From contig JAFUEV010000058.1 of NCBI GenBank assembly GCA_017470245.1, positions 62,001 through 126,000 of the forward strand: DNA of 64,000 bases, read 5' to 3'. Shown here piece by piece: positions 42,660 to 53,138 of this stretch; position 1 is the first letter of the stretch; the number at the start of each line of letters is the position of its first letter. The DNA comes from a bacterium (lineage in GTDB: Bacteria; Cyanobacteriota; Vampirovibrionia; Gastranaerophilales; Gastranaerophilaceae). The notes beneath the pieces are model-generated. The model was not told where the DNA came from. It worked only from the letters and a program-made list of their open reading frames with translations, and searched no databases. Position numbers and translations under genes: made by a program.

Positions 42660-44675
42660 GTGGCTACAAAGAAAATTACAAAATCAGGTACATACAATAT
42701 TACGGTTAATGCAAAATCAAAAGATACTGTTTATCAATTTAAAAATAGTACCGTCGCTTCAACTTCCGTATTAAATTTCATAATTTCAGGTTCAATGGAT
42801 TATCAGTACGCAAGAAGCGGAAATGATTTAATAATATTTACAGAATTCGGGACACAGCCCGATTTATATGAAACAATCACAACAATTAAAGATTATTATA
42901 CTTATGCTTCAATAAACAATAATCTTGTTCAAGAAAGTGCTTCAAGCGTATATAATAACGTAAAAGATACGGAAAATATATTTGCAAACGGAACAATTAT
43001 TGATGATTCAACAAAAAGAACTTATACAGGAAACAAAAAAACAAATACATATAATTTTGCTAATTCCGAGTTTGGAAATATAATTTATGAAGCAGGCGGA
43101 AATGATGCGTTCAATTTATTTAACAGTGCAGCTATATATGAATACAAAGGAAACGATAAATATAATTTAGCTGTAACAGGTAATGCTACTATTAATGATT
43201 ATGCAGGTAAAGATGGTTATATTTTTACTTCTTCAAACCCTTCCAAGGTATTTGATTTTAGAGGAGACGACAGTTATATAATCGCTAATTCCGAAATCAC
43301 AGGAGACAATAAAAATAAAAATACAATATATGATTATAACGGAAAAGATAATTACATAATCACTAAATCCAAAGGCGTTAATATAACAGATTCAAACGGA
43401 AATGATAAATATACAATTAAAAATTGCGAAGATTTAGAGCATCTTATCTCCAAAAAAACAATAGAAATTGGAGATAAAAAAGGAAACGATATATATAATT
43501 TATCAAAAGTTTCTTATACAACAGCTGCGGCATCTCAAAACATTTATGATTACGAAGGAAAAGATAAATATAATTTTGTTGCTGTTAAAAATGTTGTAAT
43601 TAAAGATGATTCAGGCAAAGATACATATAATATTTCTTTATCAAGCAACGTAACCGTAAATGAAATTTCAACAACAAGCGATAATGATGTTTATAAAATA
43701 TCGGATAGCGATAGTATAGAAATTACGGATTTAAAAGGAAGCGAAAAATATACTTTTAATAATGTAAGCAATTCCATAATTGAAGATTACACAAGCGACA
43801 ACGATAAATATGTTTTATCAAATTATTCCGACAATATAACCGTTGTTGATTATGGCGGAGACGATAATTATAGTTTAAATACTGTATCAAATTCTTCAAT
43901 TGAAGATAAAAAAGGAAATGATAAATATAACGTACAAAACAGTATTGATTTAAAAATAGTTGAAGCACTGGGAGATGATAAATACACATATAAAAATGTT
44001 CAAGCTACAGAAGAAAACAACTGTTTAATTCAAGACGATAACGGAAAAGATAATTATAAAATAACTTCATCGAAGCTAAAAATAGTTGAAAACGACGGAA
44101 ATGATACTTATAACATAACATCATCCGATATTATAATAAGCGATAGTCGTGGAGATGATACATATAATCTAACTAATAACATATCGGTTAAAATAACAGA
44201 CGCTAATCCTAATACAAATGATACATATAAATTAAATAAAATAACAGGAAAAACCGATATTACGGATAATGGTGGCGGAAAAGATAATCTCGTTTTATCA
44301 AAAGCAAATGCTAAAAATATTATATATATGGCAGATTTTACAACTACAACAGGAAAAGTTGCAAGCGGAAGTATATTTATTTTTGACAAAACATCAAATG
44401 GTTCAATTAAAGTAAATAATTACCTTAATACTGCTTCTGCCGAAATAACAGGAACAACAGGAAACGGTAAAATTGAATCAATAAAAGCAGGAAAAACCGA
44501 ATTTGTGTCTAAAATTGATAATTTTTACGGTTCAAGCACGAATTATGCACAATTAGCGTCGGATGTCGCTTCTTGGTTAAGCACAAACACAGGCTATATA
44601 AATATAAGTGATTTGGTTAATGACGGAAGTCAATCTCAAATACAAGATTTTATTGCATATTTTAGCAATAAATAA
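42660..44675 (+). CDS. Surface/secreted beta-repeat protein (D-x-Y repeats)
   Basis: A 671-residue protein of unknown function. Residues about 130-540 are a tandem array of roughly 20-residue units of the form G-[KND]-D-x-Y-x-[IFL]...I-x-D (GNDKYNV, GDDNYSL, GKDNYKI, GNDTYNI, GDDTYNL). They resemble RTX Ca-binding turns but carry Tyr/Phe where RTX has small residues, suggesting a beta-roll or beta-solenoid. No Sec signal peptide. The C-terminal ~50 residues share DVASWLST-type sequence with the next gene and may be an export or anchoring signal. GTG start with AGGAG upstream. Confidence 0.8.
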   Translation: MATKKITKSGTYNITVNAKSKDTVYQFKNSTVASTSVLNFIISGSMDYQYARSGNDLIIFTEFGTQPDLYETITTIKDYYTYASINNNLVQESASSVYNNVKDTENIFANGTIIDDSTKRTYTGNKKTNTYNFANSEFGNIIYEAGGNDAFNLFNSAAIYEYKGNDKYNLAVTGNATINDYAGKDGYIFTSSNPSKVFDFRGDDSYIIANSEITGDNKNKNTIYDYNGKDNYIITKSKGVNITDSNGNDKYTIKNCEDLEHLISKKTIEIGDKKGNDIYNLSKVSYTTAAASQNIYDYEGKDKYNFVAVKNVVIKDDSGKDTYNISLSSNVTVNEISTTSDNDVYKISDSDSIEITDLKGSEKYTFNNVSNSIIEDYTSDNDKYVLSNYSDNITVVDYGGDDNYSLNTVSNSSIEDKKGNDKYNVQNSIDLKIVEALGDDKYTYKNVQATEENNCLIQDDNGKDNYKITSSKLKIVENDGNDTYNITSSDIIISDSRGDDTYNLTNNISVKITDANPNTNDTYKLNKITGKTDITDNGGGKDNLVLSKANAKNIIYMADFTTTTGKVASGSIFIFDKTSNGSIKVNNYLNTASAEITGTTGNGKIESIKAGKTEFVSKIDNFYGSSTNYAQLASDVASWLSTNTGYINISDLVNDGSQSQIQDFIAYFSNK

Positions 44676-44716
44676 GAATTAAAACGGAAATTAAAAATTA
44701 TATATAGGAGAAGAAA

Positions 44717-47700
44717 ATGGCTACATTAACAGTTAATTTTACAAAACCAAATACAATTAAAAAATCTTATGATTTAAAAAAATATGATACCGTTAAGATA
44801 GTAACTGACGGAAATTCAGATTTTATTAACGGTATTGATAGTGCTAAAGCATCAGGAAATACTTTAACAATTAAAGCAATGGGGAAAACGATTACTTTTA
44901 AAAATATAAATTCTGATATAAGAATTACAGCTTTTGGTCTTGGGGCTGAATATTACAATGAGTCATTTGAAACCTTCTATTTTGCACCTGAATTCGGAAA
45001 TACTGAAAAAACTTGGCTTGCCAAAACATCATCTACATCTGTTACAGGTACTGCTTTTGGCGAAACAATAAATCTTAGTGGCGAAGGTGTTTATGTTCCG
45101 ACAGCAAAAAACTTAAAGAAAAATATCGGTGTAGCGATAAACGCAGGTAAAGGTGATGATAAAATATACGGTACAAAATATAATGATACAATTACAGGCG
45201 GTAAAGGGGAAAATACAGTATATTTAAGCAGTTCTGATTTTGGAAATGACATAATTAAATTAACAAAAGGTGAAACACTTGATATTCAATTAAATGGGGC
45301 AAGTTTATCCGATAGTATGCCTTATTCCGTTGGCAAAAATAAAAATGATTTACTTGTAACTGCAGTTGAAGGTACTTTAACTCTTAAAAATTATTATACA
45401 AAAGATACCGGAGCAACAGTAAATATAAACGGGCATGATTTATCAAAAGAGGCTCTTTTAGGTGAAGTTAATGCCACAAATCATTTTGAAATTGAAGGCA
45501 AAAAAGTTAATGCTAAATACACAGGAACTGCTTTAGCGGATGAAATCAATGCAAGCGGATTAACAAAAGCAACGGGCAAAAATAATAAAGGTGTAACTAT
45601 AAATTCAGGGCTTGGTTACGATATAATTACAGGTTCAGATTTTAACGATAAAATTACCGGAGGAAAAGGTACAAATATAATCAATGTTTATACAACTAAA
45701 AATTTTGGTGATGATGAAGTTGTTTTAACAAAAGGAGAAAATCTTAAAATTCAACTTGATGATTTTGAATATTCGGAATTAGAAGATAAAAATGTTTATC
45801 AATATGTAAAAGTTGAATTTCTAAAAAACGATTTAAAAATAAGTGTTTATTCTTCGCCTTTTAGCTATGAAGGTGGTTTACCAAAATATGATGAAGATAA
45901 AAAAACAGGTACTATTACGGTTAAAAACTATACTAAAAAAGATGTTTTAACTTCTTCAGGGTCTTTTATCATAACCGATAAAAACGGGGATTGCGAATAT
46001 AATATTAGAGAAGATTATAGAGATGTTTATTTAACTGATGCTAAACATTCAAAATATAATGCTTCATGGATAATGGAACAGGTTAATGCTGAAGATTTAA
46101 AGCTTTATAAAAAAGGGCAAGAAATTACAACTTCAACAAATGGCTTTGAAAAAGTAAAAGGCGCAACTGTTAATCTTAATTCTTGTCCTGAAGATACGAA
46201 TAATCATTTTGTAGGTTCAATTTACGCTGATAAAGTAAAAGGCGGAAATGGAAGTGATTGGGTTGATTCAAGTCTTGGAAATGATACTTATACCTTAGGT
46301 GCAGGAGAAAATTATATTAATTACAGAGATAAATATTCAAATGATACGATTTATCTGACCAAAGGCGAAAAATTAATTCTTGATTTTGTTCACAATACTA
46401 ATGCTCCAACTTATTCACAAGGTACGGGTAAAAATAAAAACGATTTAATTATAACAACAGACGATGGAACAGTTACTCTTAAGAATTATTATGGTAAAGA
46501 TTTAGGAGCTGATGTAGTAATTAATTATTTAAAAGACGGTTGGAATACCGTTAATTTAAAAGAAGATAGTATTTTTACTTTCAATGAAAATGATATTAAA
46601 AAAGGAGCTTTAACAACTTCAGCTTTATCGGATAAAATTTCTATTAACCTTGAAGAACCGATAAAAACTGTAAAAGGTGTTGATTATGGTGTAACAATAA
46701 ATTCCGGAAGCGGTAATGATGATATTACGGGTTCCGATTATAATGACACAATTAAAGCAGGAAAAGGTAACGATACTATAAACGCAGGAAAAGGAAATAA
46801 CCTGATTTATTTATACAAAGGCGACGGAGTTGATACCATAGAAAACGGCGGAGGCGAAGATACTCTTGTATTCGCAAAAAATACTAAGCTTAATTTAGCA
46901 CAACAAAATAAGGATGATTTGGTTATCTCTTATGGCGATAGCGATAAGGTTACTTTAAAAGATTTTTATACATTAGGTAATAGTGTTAAATATATCAAAA
47001 TCGGAAATACGAAAACCGATATTTTAACATTAGCACCCGAATGTGCTGTAATAGATTATGTAGAAGATAATGTTCATTATTATCTTGGTACAGAAAACGA
47101 TGATGAAATAACTCCAAATGATGATTATAATGCAGAAGTTTATGGTTTTGGCGGGTCAGATACGGTAACATTGAATAACCAACTTGCAGATGTATATTTA
47201 GGTAAAGGCTCTGATACAGTTGTAATCAATGGTTCAGGTGGTTCTGCTACAATTCATTTCGTTGAAGGTGATGGGGAAAATACCTTAAGATATACGGAAG
47301 AAGGTAAAAGCAAAGACGTGTTTCTGGATTTTGACGGAAATGATATTAAAGGTACTAAAAACGAAAATAATCTTGTTGTTAAATATGGCGAAAATTATTC
47401 TGATAGTTTGATTATAGAAGATTATTATGAAAAATCATTAAATAGAATTTGGATTGATGGAGAAAGTACTGTAAATATTAACACTTTACCTGTATATGTC
47501 GAAGGTACGGAAGGAAATGATACATTATCCAACGATACAAAAAATCAAACTTATATATACGCAGGAAAAGGTTCTGATATTATAAATGCAACAAATAATG
47601 TTAATACATCGATATTTTTAAGTGAATCTGACGGCTCAAAAACAGTTAATTGGACAAGAAGAAATTACGATTTAAAGATTTATTTTGATGAAACATCTTT

Positions 47701-49825
47701 GTATAATAATTCTAAATTAATAAAAAATGGCAACAACCTTGAAATTCAATATTCAAGCAATGCAACGGATAAAGTTATATTTACTGATTTCTTTACAAAA
47801 TCAGAATCAGACCAAACAACTTATACTCAAAATATAAAACTGTTCTTTGGAAAACAATCTGATGAAGGTTATAAAACAGGAACCCTTTATTCATTTTTAA
47901 CTGATTTCGGATATGATACCTTATACGGATATACTATCACAGGAGAAGGTACAATAACGGGTACGAATTTCTCTGATAGAATCATTGGAAGTGATAGTTC
48001 AGATACAATAATAACAGGAACAGGACAGGATAAAATTTTTGTTAATAAAGGAATAGATACAGTTAATATTGATGGTAAAGGAAGAAAGGATATCTATTTT
48101 AATACTGATGATGGCGATTTAACGGTTAATTTTAATGCCGCAAAAGACGATATTAATAACATTATCGCACTTCATATTGAAGGGATAACGAGTGTAAGTG
48201 AAAATAACTTAAAGTTTTATCACTCTTATAACGACTTATTGATAAAAAATCCAAATTCAAATGGCGGATACGATACAATTACAGTTAAAGATTATTATAC
48301 AAATGAAAATATTCCGACAGGCGATAAGTTTAAAGTTTATTATGACGGGGATGTAGATTATACAACTTTATCAGCATTTATTATGAAAAGAGGTCTTACG
48401 GTCGATGGAACCGATGGAATAGATAATATTACCGTACAGCAAGGACATAATGCAATTTATGCCGGTAAAGGAGATGACAATATAACTATTCAGGCCGGTG
48501 GTAATAATGGTCTTAATAATATATATATTTCAAAAGGGGATGGTAATGATACGGTAATTTTTGATACAACGGGTTCTGGCAATCGAATATGGACAAAATT
48601 CTATTTTGATGCAGGAACAACCTTTGACTTTGAAAAAAGCGGAAATGACCTTTTAATTAACCATACGACAGATGATTTAAAAGAAACATTAACAATTAAA
48701 GATATGGATTATGATTGCGCTAATTATAGGCAAATATATGTTGGAGGCGAAGAATTTGAATTAGGAGGTGTGCTTTCTAATTTATTAAATAATTCTAAAT
48801 ATGGAATAGTTATCAATGGAAGCGGAGTTGGCGTAAATAAATTTAAAAATAAATTCTACGGAACAGATGAAGCAGATACAATAACAGTTGGTTATGGCGG
48901 AGATTCCGTTGTTGATTTAAAAAAAGGAGATGACACTATAATCTTTAGCGGAAACGGTTCAAATGTTGCAACAGGTAATGATAAACTATATTCCCACAAT
49001 GGAGACGGAAATGATACAATGCGATTTAATAACGACTCATTTTCATCTGCGTTGAATTTATATTTTGATGAAGATGCTTCAATTACAACCGCTAAAGACG
49101 GAGATAATCTTTTAATAAAAAGAAATTATACCGATACAAATAGTGTTGTTCAAACAGAAACTCTAACGTTAGAACATTATTTATCAAAGCAATACAATGA
49201 AAATCTTTGGATAAATATAGGAAGTGGTTCGTCAGTTATAAAAACCTATATAAATTATCCTGATAACGTTGGAATAAGCGGAAGTAATATAGGTTATATT
49301 ATTGGAAATAATGGTGATAATACATATACTATCCAAAATACTACACAAAGCTATGTAAATGGTATGGCAGGAAATGACACCTACGACGTGTATATGAATA
49401 ATACCGCAAATACTTATATTGAAGATTCGGCAGGCAGTGATATATTGAATATAAAAAATAAAGCTCATTCTGAGCTTCATATTGCATTTAATATTGCTAA
49501 AGGCGGTTCATCTATTATTGAAGACAGTTTGATGATTTTAGATGATACAAACTTTGATAAATGGCAAAGTAATATTAATGATGAAACTATTAAAGGTATA
49601 AAAATCGGCGGAACTGATATTACTGCAATAGAAACCATAAAAGCAAAGGATAATTATTATTTGAGTTCAACTCAACTTGATACATTAAAGTCAAGTGTTG
49701 CAACTTGGCTATCAACTGCAAATGACGGAGCAGGTTATACTGATTTGAATGCCGCATTTACAAGTGCTGAAAAAGAAACTTTAATTGCATATATTGGAAC
49801 TCAAACCCAATGGCAACAAAATTAA
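44717..49825 (+). CDS. Giant RTX-like calcium-binding repeat protein
   Basis: A 1702-residue protein without an N-terminal signal peptide. It alternates RTX nonapeptide clusters (INAGKGDDKIYGTKYNDTIT, INSGSGNDDITGSDYNDTIK) with about nine units of the type LTKGE...KNKNDLLV...GTLTLKNYYTKD, which resemble the haemolysin-type Ca-binding-related domain (PF06594). Glycine-rich Asp turns should bind calcium outside the cell. The C-terminus (SSVATWLSTANDGAGY) matches that of the preceding gene, as expected for a C-terminal secretion signal. No type I exporter is in the window. AGGAG precedes the ATG; it is 41 bases from the preceding gene. Confidence 0.85.
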   Translation: MATLTVNFTKPNTIKKSYDLKKYDTVKIVTDGNSDFINGIDSAKASGNTLTIKAMGKTITFKNINSDIRITAFGLGAEYYNESFETFYFAPEFGNTEKTWLAKTSSTSVTGTAFGETINLSGEGVYVPTAKNLKKNIGVAINAGKGDDKIYGTKYNDTITGGKGENTVYLSSSDFGNDIIKLTKGETLDIQLNGASLSDSMPYSVGKNKNDLLVTAVEGTLTLKNYYTKDTGATVNINGHDLSKEALLGEVNATNHFEIEGKKVNAKYTGTALADEINASGLTKATGKNNKGVTINSGLGYDIITGSDFNDKITGGKGTNIINVYTTKNFGDDEVVLTKGENLKIQLDDFEYSELEDKNVYQYVKVEFLKNDLKISVYSSPFSYEGGLPKYDEDKKTGTITVKNYTKKDVLTSSGSFIITDKNGDCEYNIREDYRDVYLTDAKHSKYNASWIMEQVNAEDLKLYKKGQEITTSTNGFEKVKGATVNLNSCPEDTNNHFVGSIYADKVKGGNGSDWVDSSLGNDTYTLGAGENYINYRDKYSNDTIYLTKGEKLILDFVHNTNAPTYSQGTGKNKNDLIITTDDGTVTLKNYYGKDLGADVVINYLKDGWNTVNLKEDSIFTFNENDIKKGALTTSALSDKISINLEEPIKTVKGVDYGVTINSGSGNDDITGSDYNDTIKAGKGNDTINAGKGNNLIYLYKGDGVDTIENGGGEDTLVFAKNTKLNLAQQNKDDLVISYGDSDKVTLKDFYTLGNSVKYIKIGNTKTDILTLAPECAVIDYVEDNVHYYLGTENDDEITPNDDYNAEVYGFGGSDTVTLNNQLADVYLGKGSDTVVINGSGGSATIHFVEGDGENTLRYTEEGKSKDVFLDFDGNDIKGTKNENNLVVKYGENYSDSLIIEDYYEKSLNRIWIDGESTVNINTLPVYVEGTEGNDTLSNDTKNQTYIYAGKGSDIINATNNVNTSIFLSESDGSKTVNWTRRNYDLKIYFDETSLYNNSKLIKNGNNLEIQYSSNATDKVIFTDFFTKSESDQTTYTQNIKLFFGKQSDEGYKTGTLYSFLTDFGYDTLYGYTITGEGTITGTNFSDRIIGSDSSDTIITGTGQDKIFVNKGIDTVNIDGKGRKDIYFNTDDGDLTVNFNAAKDDINNIIALHIEGITSVSENNLKFYHSYNDLLIKNPNSNGGYDTITVKDYYTNENIPTGDKFKVYYDGDVDYTTLSAFIMKRGLTVDGTDGIDNITVQQGHNAIYAGKGDDNITIQAGGNNGLNNIYISKGDGNDTVIFDTTGSGNRIWTKFYFDAGTTFDFEKSGNDLLINHTTDDLKETLTIKDMDYDCANYRQIYVGGEEFELGGVLSNLLNNSKYGIVINGSGVGVNKFKNKFYGTDEADTITVGYGGDSVVDLKKGDDTIIFSGNGSNVATGNDKLYSHNGDGNDTMRFNNDSFSSALNLYFDEDASITTAKDGDNLLIKRNYTDTNSVVQTETLTLEHYLSKQYNENLWINIGSGSSVIKTYINYPDNVGISGSNIGYIIGNNGDNTYTIQNTTQSYVNGMAGNDTYDVYMNNTANTYIEDSAGSDILNIKNKAHSELHIAFNIAKGGSSIIEDSLMILDDTNFDKWQSNINDETIKGIKIGGTDITAIETIKAKDNYYLSSTQLDTLKSSVATWLSTANDGAGYTDLNAAFTSAEKETLIAYIGTQTQWQQN

Positions 49826-49847
49826 TCACTTTTCTTTCATAAATCAT

Positions 49848-49875
49848 AAGGTGGACACCAACCGGTGTCCACCTT
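49848..49875. terminator. Bidirectional terminator
   Basis: A 12-bp perfect stem AAGGTGGACACC / GGTGTCCACCTT with loop AACC, between the RTX-like gene and the convergent coiled-coil gene. Confidence 0.88.
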
Positions 49876-49903
49876 TATAATACTTTTTCAAAATCTTTCC
49901 TAC

Positions 49904-52900
49904 TTAGTCTTCTTCTATGTATGAAACAATTTTGTTTATATTATTGTCAAAACTTGCAACTTTTTCGGCAACTTCATTTAATACTTTATGAGCGGTTTGT
50001 TGATTTGTTGTTATACCGTCATTTGTAGCTGCTAATTGTGTAACTAAGTAGTTAAGAATATCTTTAACTTCATAGTTCTTACTTTCTTCTGTTACAGTAT
50101 CAGCAAGTTTATCTATTTTTGAAGTAAGAGTTTCAAATTTATTTTCTAAAGATGATATTTTTTGTTCTTGTTGAGATAATTTTTCTTCAAGCATTTCTTC
50201 AACTTTTGTTTTGTGTGCTTGATTTTCTTCAACAAATTTATCTATTCTTGCGTTTAAAGAATCAATATCCGGAGTTAATGCAGTGTTTAATTGAACCATA
50301 ATACCCGTTAATGAACTCTTTAATTCAGATATGTCATCTGTTTTAAAGTTATCAAATGATTCTTCAACACTGTCTAACTGTTTTTCCAGTTTGGAAATTT
50401 GTTCTTTAACTGTAGAAAATTCATTATTATATTCAGAAATATCTGTTTTAAATGTTTCCATTTTTGATGTAAAAGTAGTGAAATCAGTTAATACATTATC
50501 CATACCTTCACCAAGTACGGTCATTCCGTTTTTGACATTGTCTATTTCTTCATTAATTATTGATATTTCATCTTTTATAGAAGATTTAACCTCTTTATTA
50601 ATTTCATCTATTTTATTGTCTAATGAAGTAATATTATCTTTTACTATATTAATGTCTTTATGAATTTTATCAAAATCCTCAGAATTATCTTTGTTTAATT
50701 TTTCGTCTAATTCATCTGTTTTATTAATAATGTATGATACTGCTTCATTCAAGACAGGAAGATCTTTTTTCTTATATTTATCAAAAGCAGATTCTAAGTC
50801 TTCTGTTTTCTTTAGTAATGTTTCAATATCACCGGATAATATTTTGAGTTCCAATTTGTTTGAATTATCATCTTTAACAGCAACAATATCACTTTGCATT
50901 GTATTTAATACGCTGCCTGTTGCATCAACCCAATCTGCAAGGTAAAGAAATGCGTTATTCAAATTTTTGGATGCATTTGTTGTATCTTGTAATAAAGCAG
51001 CTATTTCTGTTACTTTTTCATCAAGAAGCTTGAATTTTAATTCCGGATTAAATGCTTTTCTTTTATCATCTAATTCTTGAATACTATTTTTAAATGTTTC
51101 AAGCGTTTCTTTAAATTCTTTATTTGCATCATCAGAAGAGAGTATTAGTTTATTCGTTCTAATACTTATACTTGATATATCGTCGTTTAACTCTGCAAAA
51201 CGTTCTTTTAATGCATTTATGTCATTAGAAGTAATGTTTGCTTTATCATCTAAAAATTTATGTAATTTTAAGAAATCTGATTCTATATCCAATAAAGTAT
51301 AGATATAAGATTCTGCATCATCTTTTGTTGTACTCGTAATTGTGTGTAATTCGCCTGATAAATCATTTAACTTGTCTTTTATATTAGGTACATCATTTAT
51401 GATTTTCATAGCGTTTGCTAAAGTTTCATTTAAAATATCAATACGAACATTTAAATTTTCATTAGCATCAATATATTTAGAATCGAGTTCTTCACTTTTT
51501 TGTGTAAGACCGTCAATTTTGTTAACCCATTCATTTAGTAATGAAATATTTTCATATACAACATCAATTTTAGAAGTTATTGACTCTTCTTCAAGGCTAC
51601 TTGTTATATCAGATACTTTATCGGTTAAATTTTGTATTTTTTCGGATACATTTTGGACTTTTCCTGATACGTTCTGTATATTTTCGGATACAGAATGTAT
51701 ATTTTCCGAAACATTTTGAACTTTTCCTGACATATTTTGTATATCTTCAGATACATATTGTATTTTGCTAGATACATTTAGTATTTCGTCAGTCATATTT
51801 TCAAATTTTTGAGATATATTATCAATTTTATTAACATTCGTTTCTGTTTTATTAGATAAATCTTCAACTTTTAAAGAAACATTATCTACTTTGTTTGCCC
51901 AAGAGTTTATTGCCGAAAGATTTTCGTAGACAATATCCATTTTATTGCCCATATCATCAAAATCAAATTTTTCGGCTAAAGATGCTTCAAACTTATCTTT
52001 TATAGAATTAATTGTATTGGTGATATTTTGAGTTTCCGGCATAAAATCACTTAAAGATGATAATTTTGACTGAATATCAAGCATACTTTCATCAACTTTA
52101 TCAATTTTCATAGTCCAATTGTTTAAGGCTGTAATATTTTCATAAATAATATCAACTTTTTCCGAAACATCATCAAAATCAATTGATTCACCGAGCCTTG
52201 CATATACATTTTCAATTGATTGATTAATATATCCTACTTTTTCAATCCAAGCATTAATCATGTTTAAACTGTCATATATTTCACTGATTTTTGCCAGTTG
52301 TTGAGAAAAGTCTTTGTTATCAAAATCGTTTTTAAAGTTATCAAGTTTTGTTTCAACTTCTTTTATTAACAAATGAGTTTGTTTAATGCTTTTATGTTGA
52401 ACACTGTTTAAATCAGATACAACAGAACCTATTTCTTCAACTCCGGGAACAAGTTCCACTTTTGATACAATTTGTTCTACATATTCTGTAAGACTTTTAT
52501 GAAGGGTTGCAAGTTGCATTTCAATATTTTGAATATTTTCAGGATTAGCTGTTCCTTTAGATTTCTCATTGAGAGTTCTTAATTCATTGAAAATATTTTC
52601 ATTTGTTTTAAGGGCTAAATCCAATTGCTGCTTTTGATAATCTTCAAATTCAGCACTTGTAAGTGCGAGATTTTGAACATTTTGTAAGCTTTCAAGATGT
52701 TTGCTGACACTTCCTGTGTTTTCTTTTAATGTATTTAAGTCATTATATAAATCTTTTAATAATGCATCATTGCAACTATCTACTTGGAATGCAATTTTTT
52801 CAAGTTTTTCTTTAATATCTTGAAAATTTAGTTTAGCTTGAGTATCTGTAATTAAATTTTCAATAGATTCTACCGAGTTCTTTATATCAAGAACATCTAT

Positions 52901-52978
52901 ACCTTTAACACTATCAATATTATCTAATTTTTCACAAACTTCTTCAAGAAGTTCTTCGTAATTATTTTCAGCCGACAT
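49904..52978 (-). CDS. Long coiled-coil protein with internal repeats
   Basis: A 1024-residue, highly acidic protein predicted to be coiled coil throughout. No signal peptide or membrane helix. Residues about 395-455 are a tandem run of seven-residue units (VQNVSEN, IQNVSGK, VQNVSEK, IQNLTDK). Four longer repeats carry a Tyr-Glu/Asp-Asn...Trp pattern: IYDSLNMINAWIEKV, IIYENITALNNWTMKID, VVYENLSAINSWANKVD, VVYENISLLNEWVNKID. The shape suggests a structural or tethering protein, like SMC-type or cytoskeletal fibres, but no ATPase head is present. Function unknown. Confidence 0.8.
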   Translation of the reverse strand: MSAENNYEELLEEVCEKLDNIDSVKGIDVLDIKNSVESIENLITDTQAKLNFQDIKEKLEKIAFQVDSCNDALLKDLYNDLNTLKENTGSVSKHLESLQNVQNLALTSAEFEDYQKQQLDLALKTNENIFNELRTLNEKSKGTANPENIQNIEMQLATLHKSLTEYVEQIVSKVELVPGVEEIGSVVSDLNSVQHKSIKQTHLLIKEVETKLDNFKNDFDNKDFSQQLAKISEIYDSLNMINAWIEKVGYINQSIENVYARLGESIDFDDVSEKVDIIYENITALNNWTMKIDKVDESMLDIQSKLSSLSDFMPETQNITNTINSIKDKFEASLAEKFDFDDMGNKMDIVYENLSAINSWANKVDNVSLKVEDLSNKTETNVNKIDNISQKFENMTDEILNVSSKIQYVSEDIQNMSGKVQNVSENIHSVSENIQNVSGKVQNVSEKIQNLTDKVSDITSSLEEESITSKIDVVYENISLLNEWVNKIDGLTQKSEELDSKYIDANENLNVRIDILNETLANAMKIINDVPNIKDKLNDLSGELHTITSTTKDDAESYIYTLLDIESDFLKLHKFLDDKANITSNDINALKERFAELNDDISSISIRTNKLILSSDDANKEFKETLETFKNSIQELDDKRKAFNPELKFKLLDEKVTEIAALLQDTTNASKNLNNAFLYLADWVDATGSVLNTMQSDIVAVKDDNSNKLELKILSGDIETLLKKTEDLESAFDKYKKKDLPVLNEAVSYIINKTDELDEKLNKDNSEDFDKIHKDINIVKDNITSLDNKIDEINKEVKSSIKDEISIINEEIDNVKNGMTVLGEGMDNVLTDFTTFTSKMETFKTDISEYNNEFSTVKEQISKLEKQLDSVEESFDNFKTDDISELKSSLTGIMVQLNTALTPDIDSLNARIDKFVEENQAHKTKVEEMLEEKLSQQEQKISSLENKFETLTSKIDKLADTVTEESKNYEVKDILNYLVTQLAATNDGITTNQQTAHKVLNEVAEKVASFDNNINKIVSYIEED

Positions 52979-53138
52979 CTTACACTCTCTTTTTAGTTTA
53001 ATCCAATTTTATTTTATCAAATATAACGTAAAACGGCACACAATACCGAATTATTTTTTTATTTTGAATATTGTATATCTTTAAAGCCGTATTATCAAAG
53101 GTTTTAATAAAATATAAATATTACAAATAGTTAAGTAT

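Noticed and set aside
43756..44389. Minus-strand frames inside the repeat-protein genes
   Set aside because: Antisense of repetitive coding sequence, with no starts or ribosome sites of their own.
50331..51771. Plus-strand frames inside the coiled-coil gene
   Set aside because: Ser/Leu/Phe-rich shadows of the minus-strand gene.
51640..51780. CRISPR-like tandem repeats
   Set aside because: The 21-base periodicity is in-frame heptad coding repeats without spacers.
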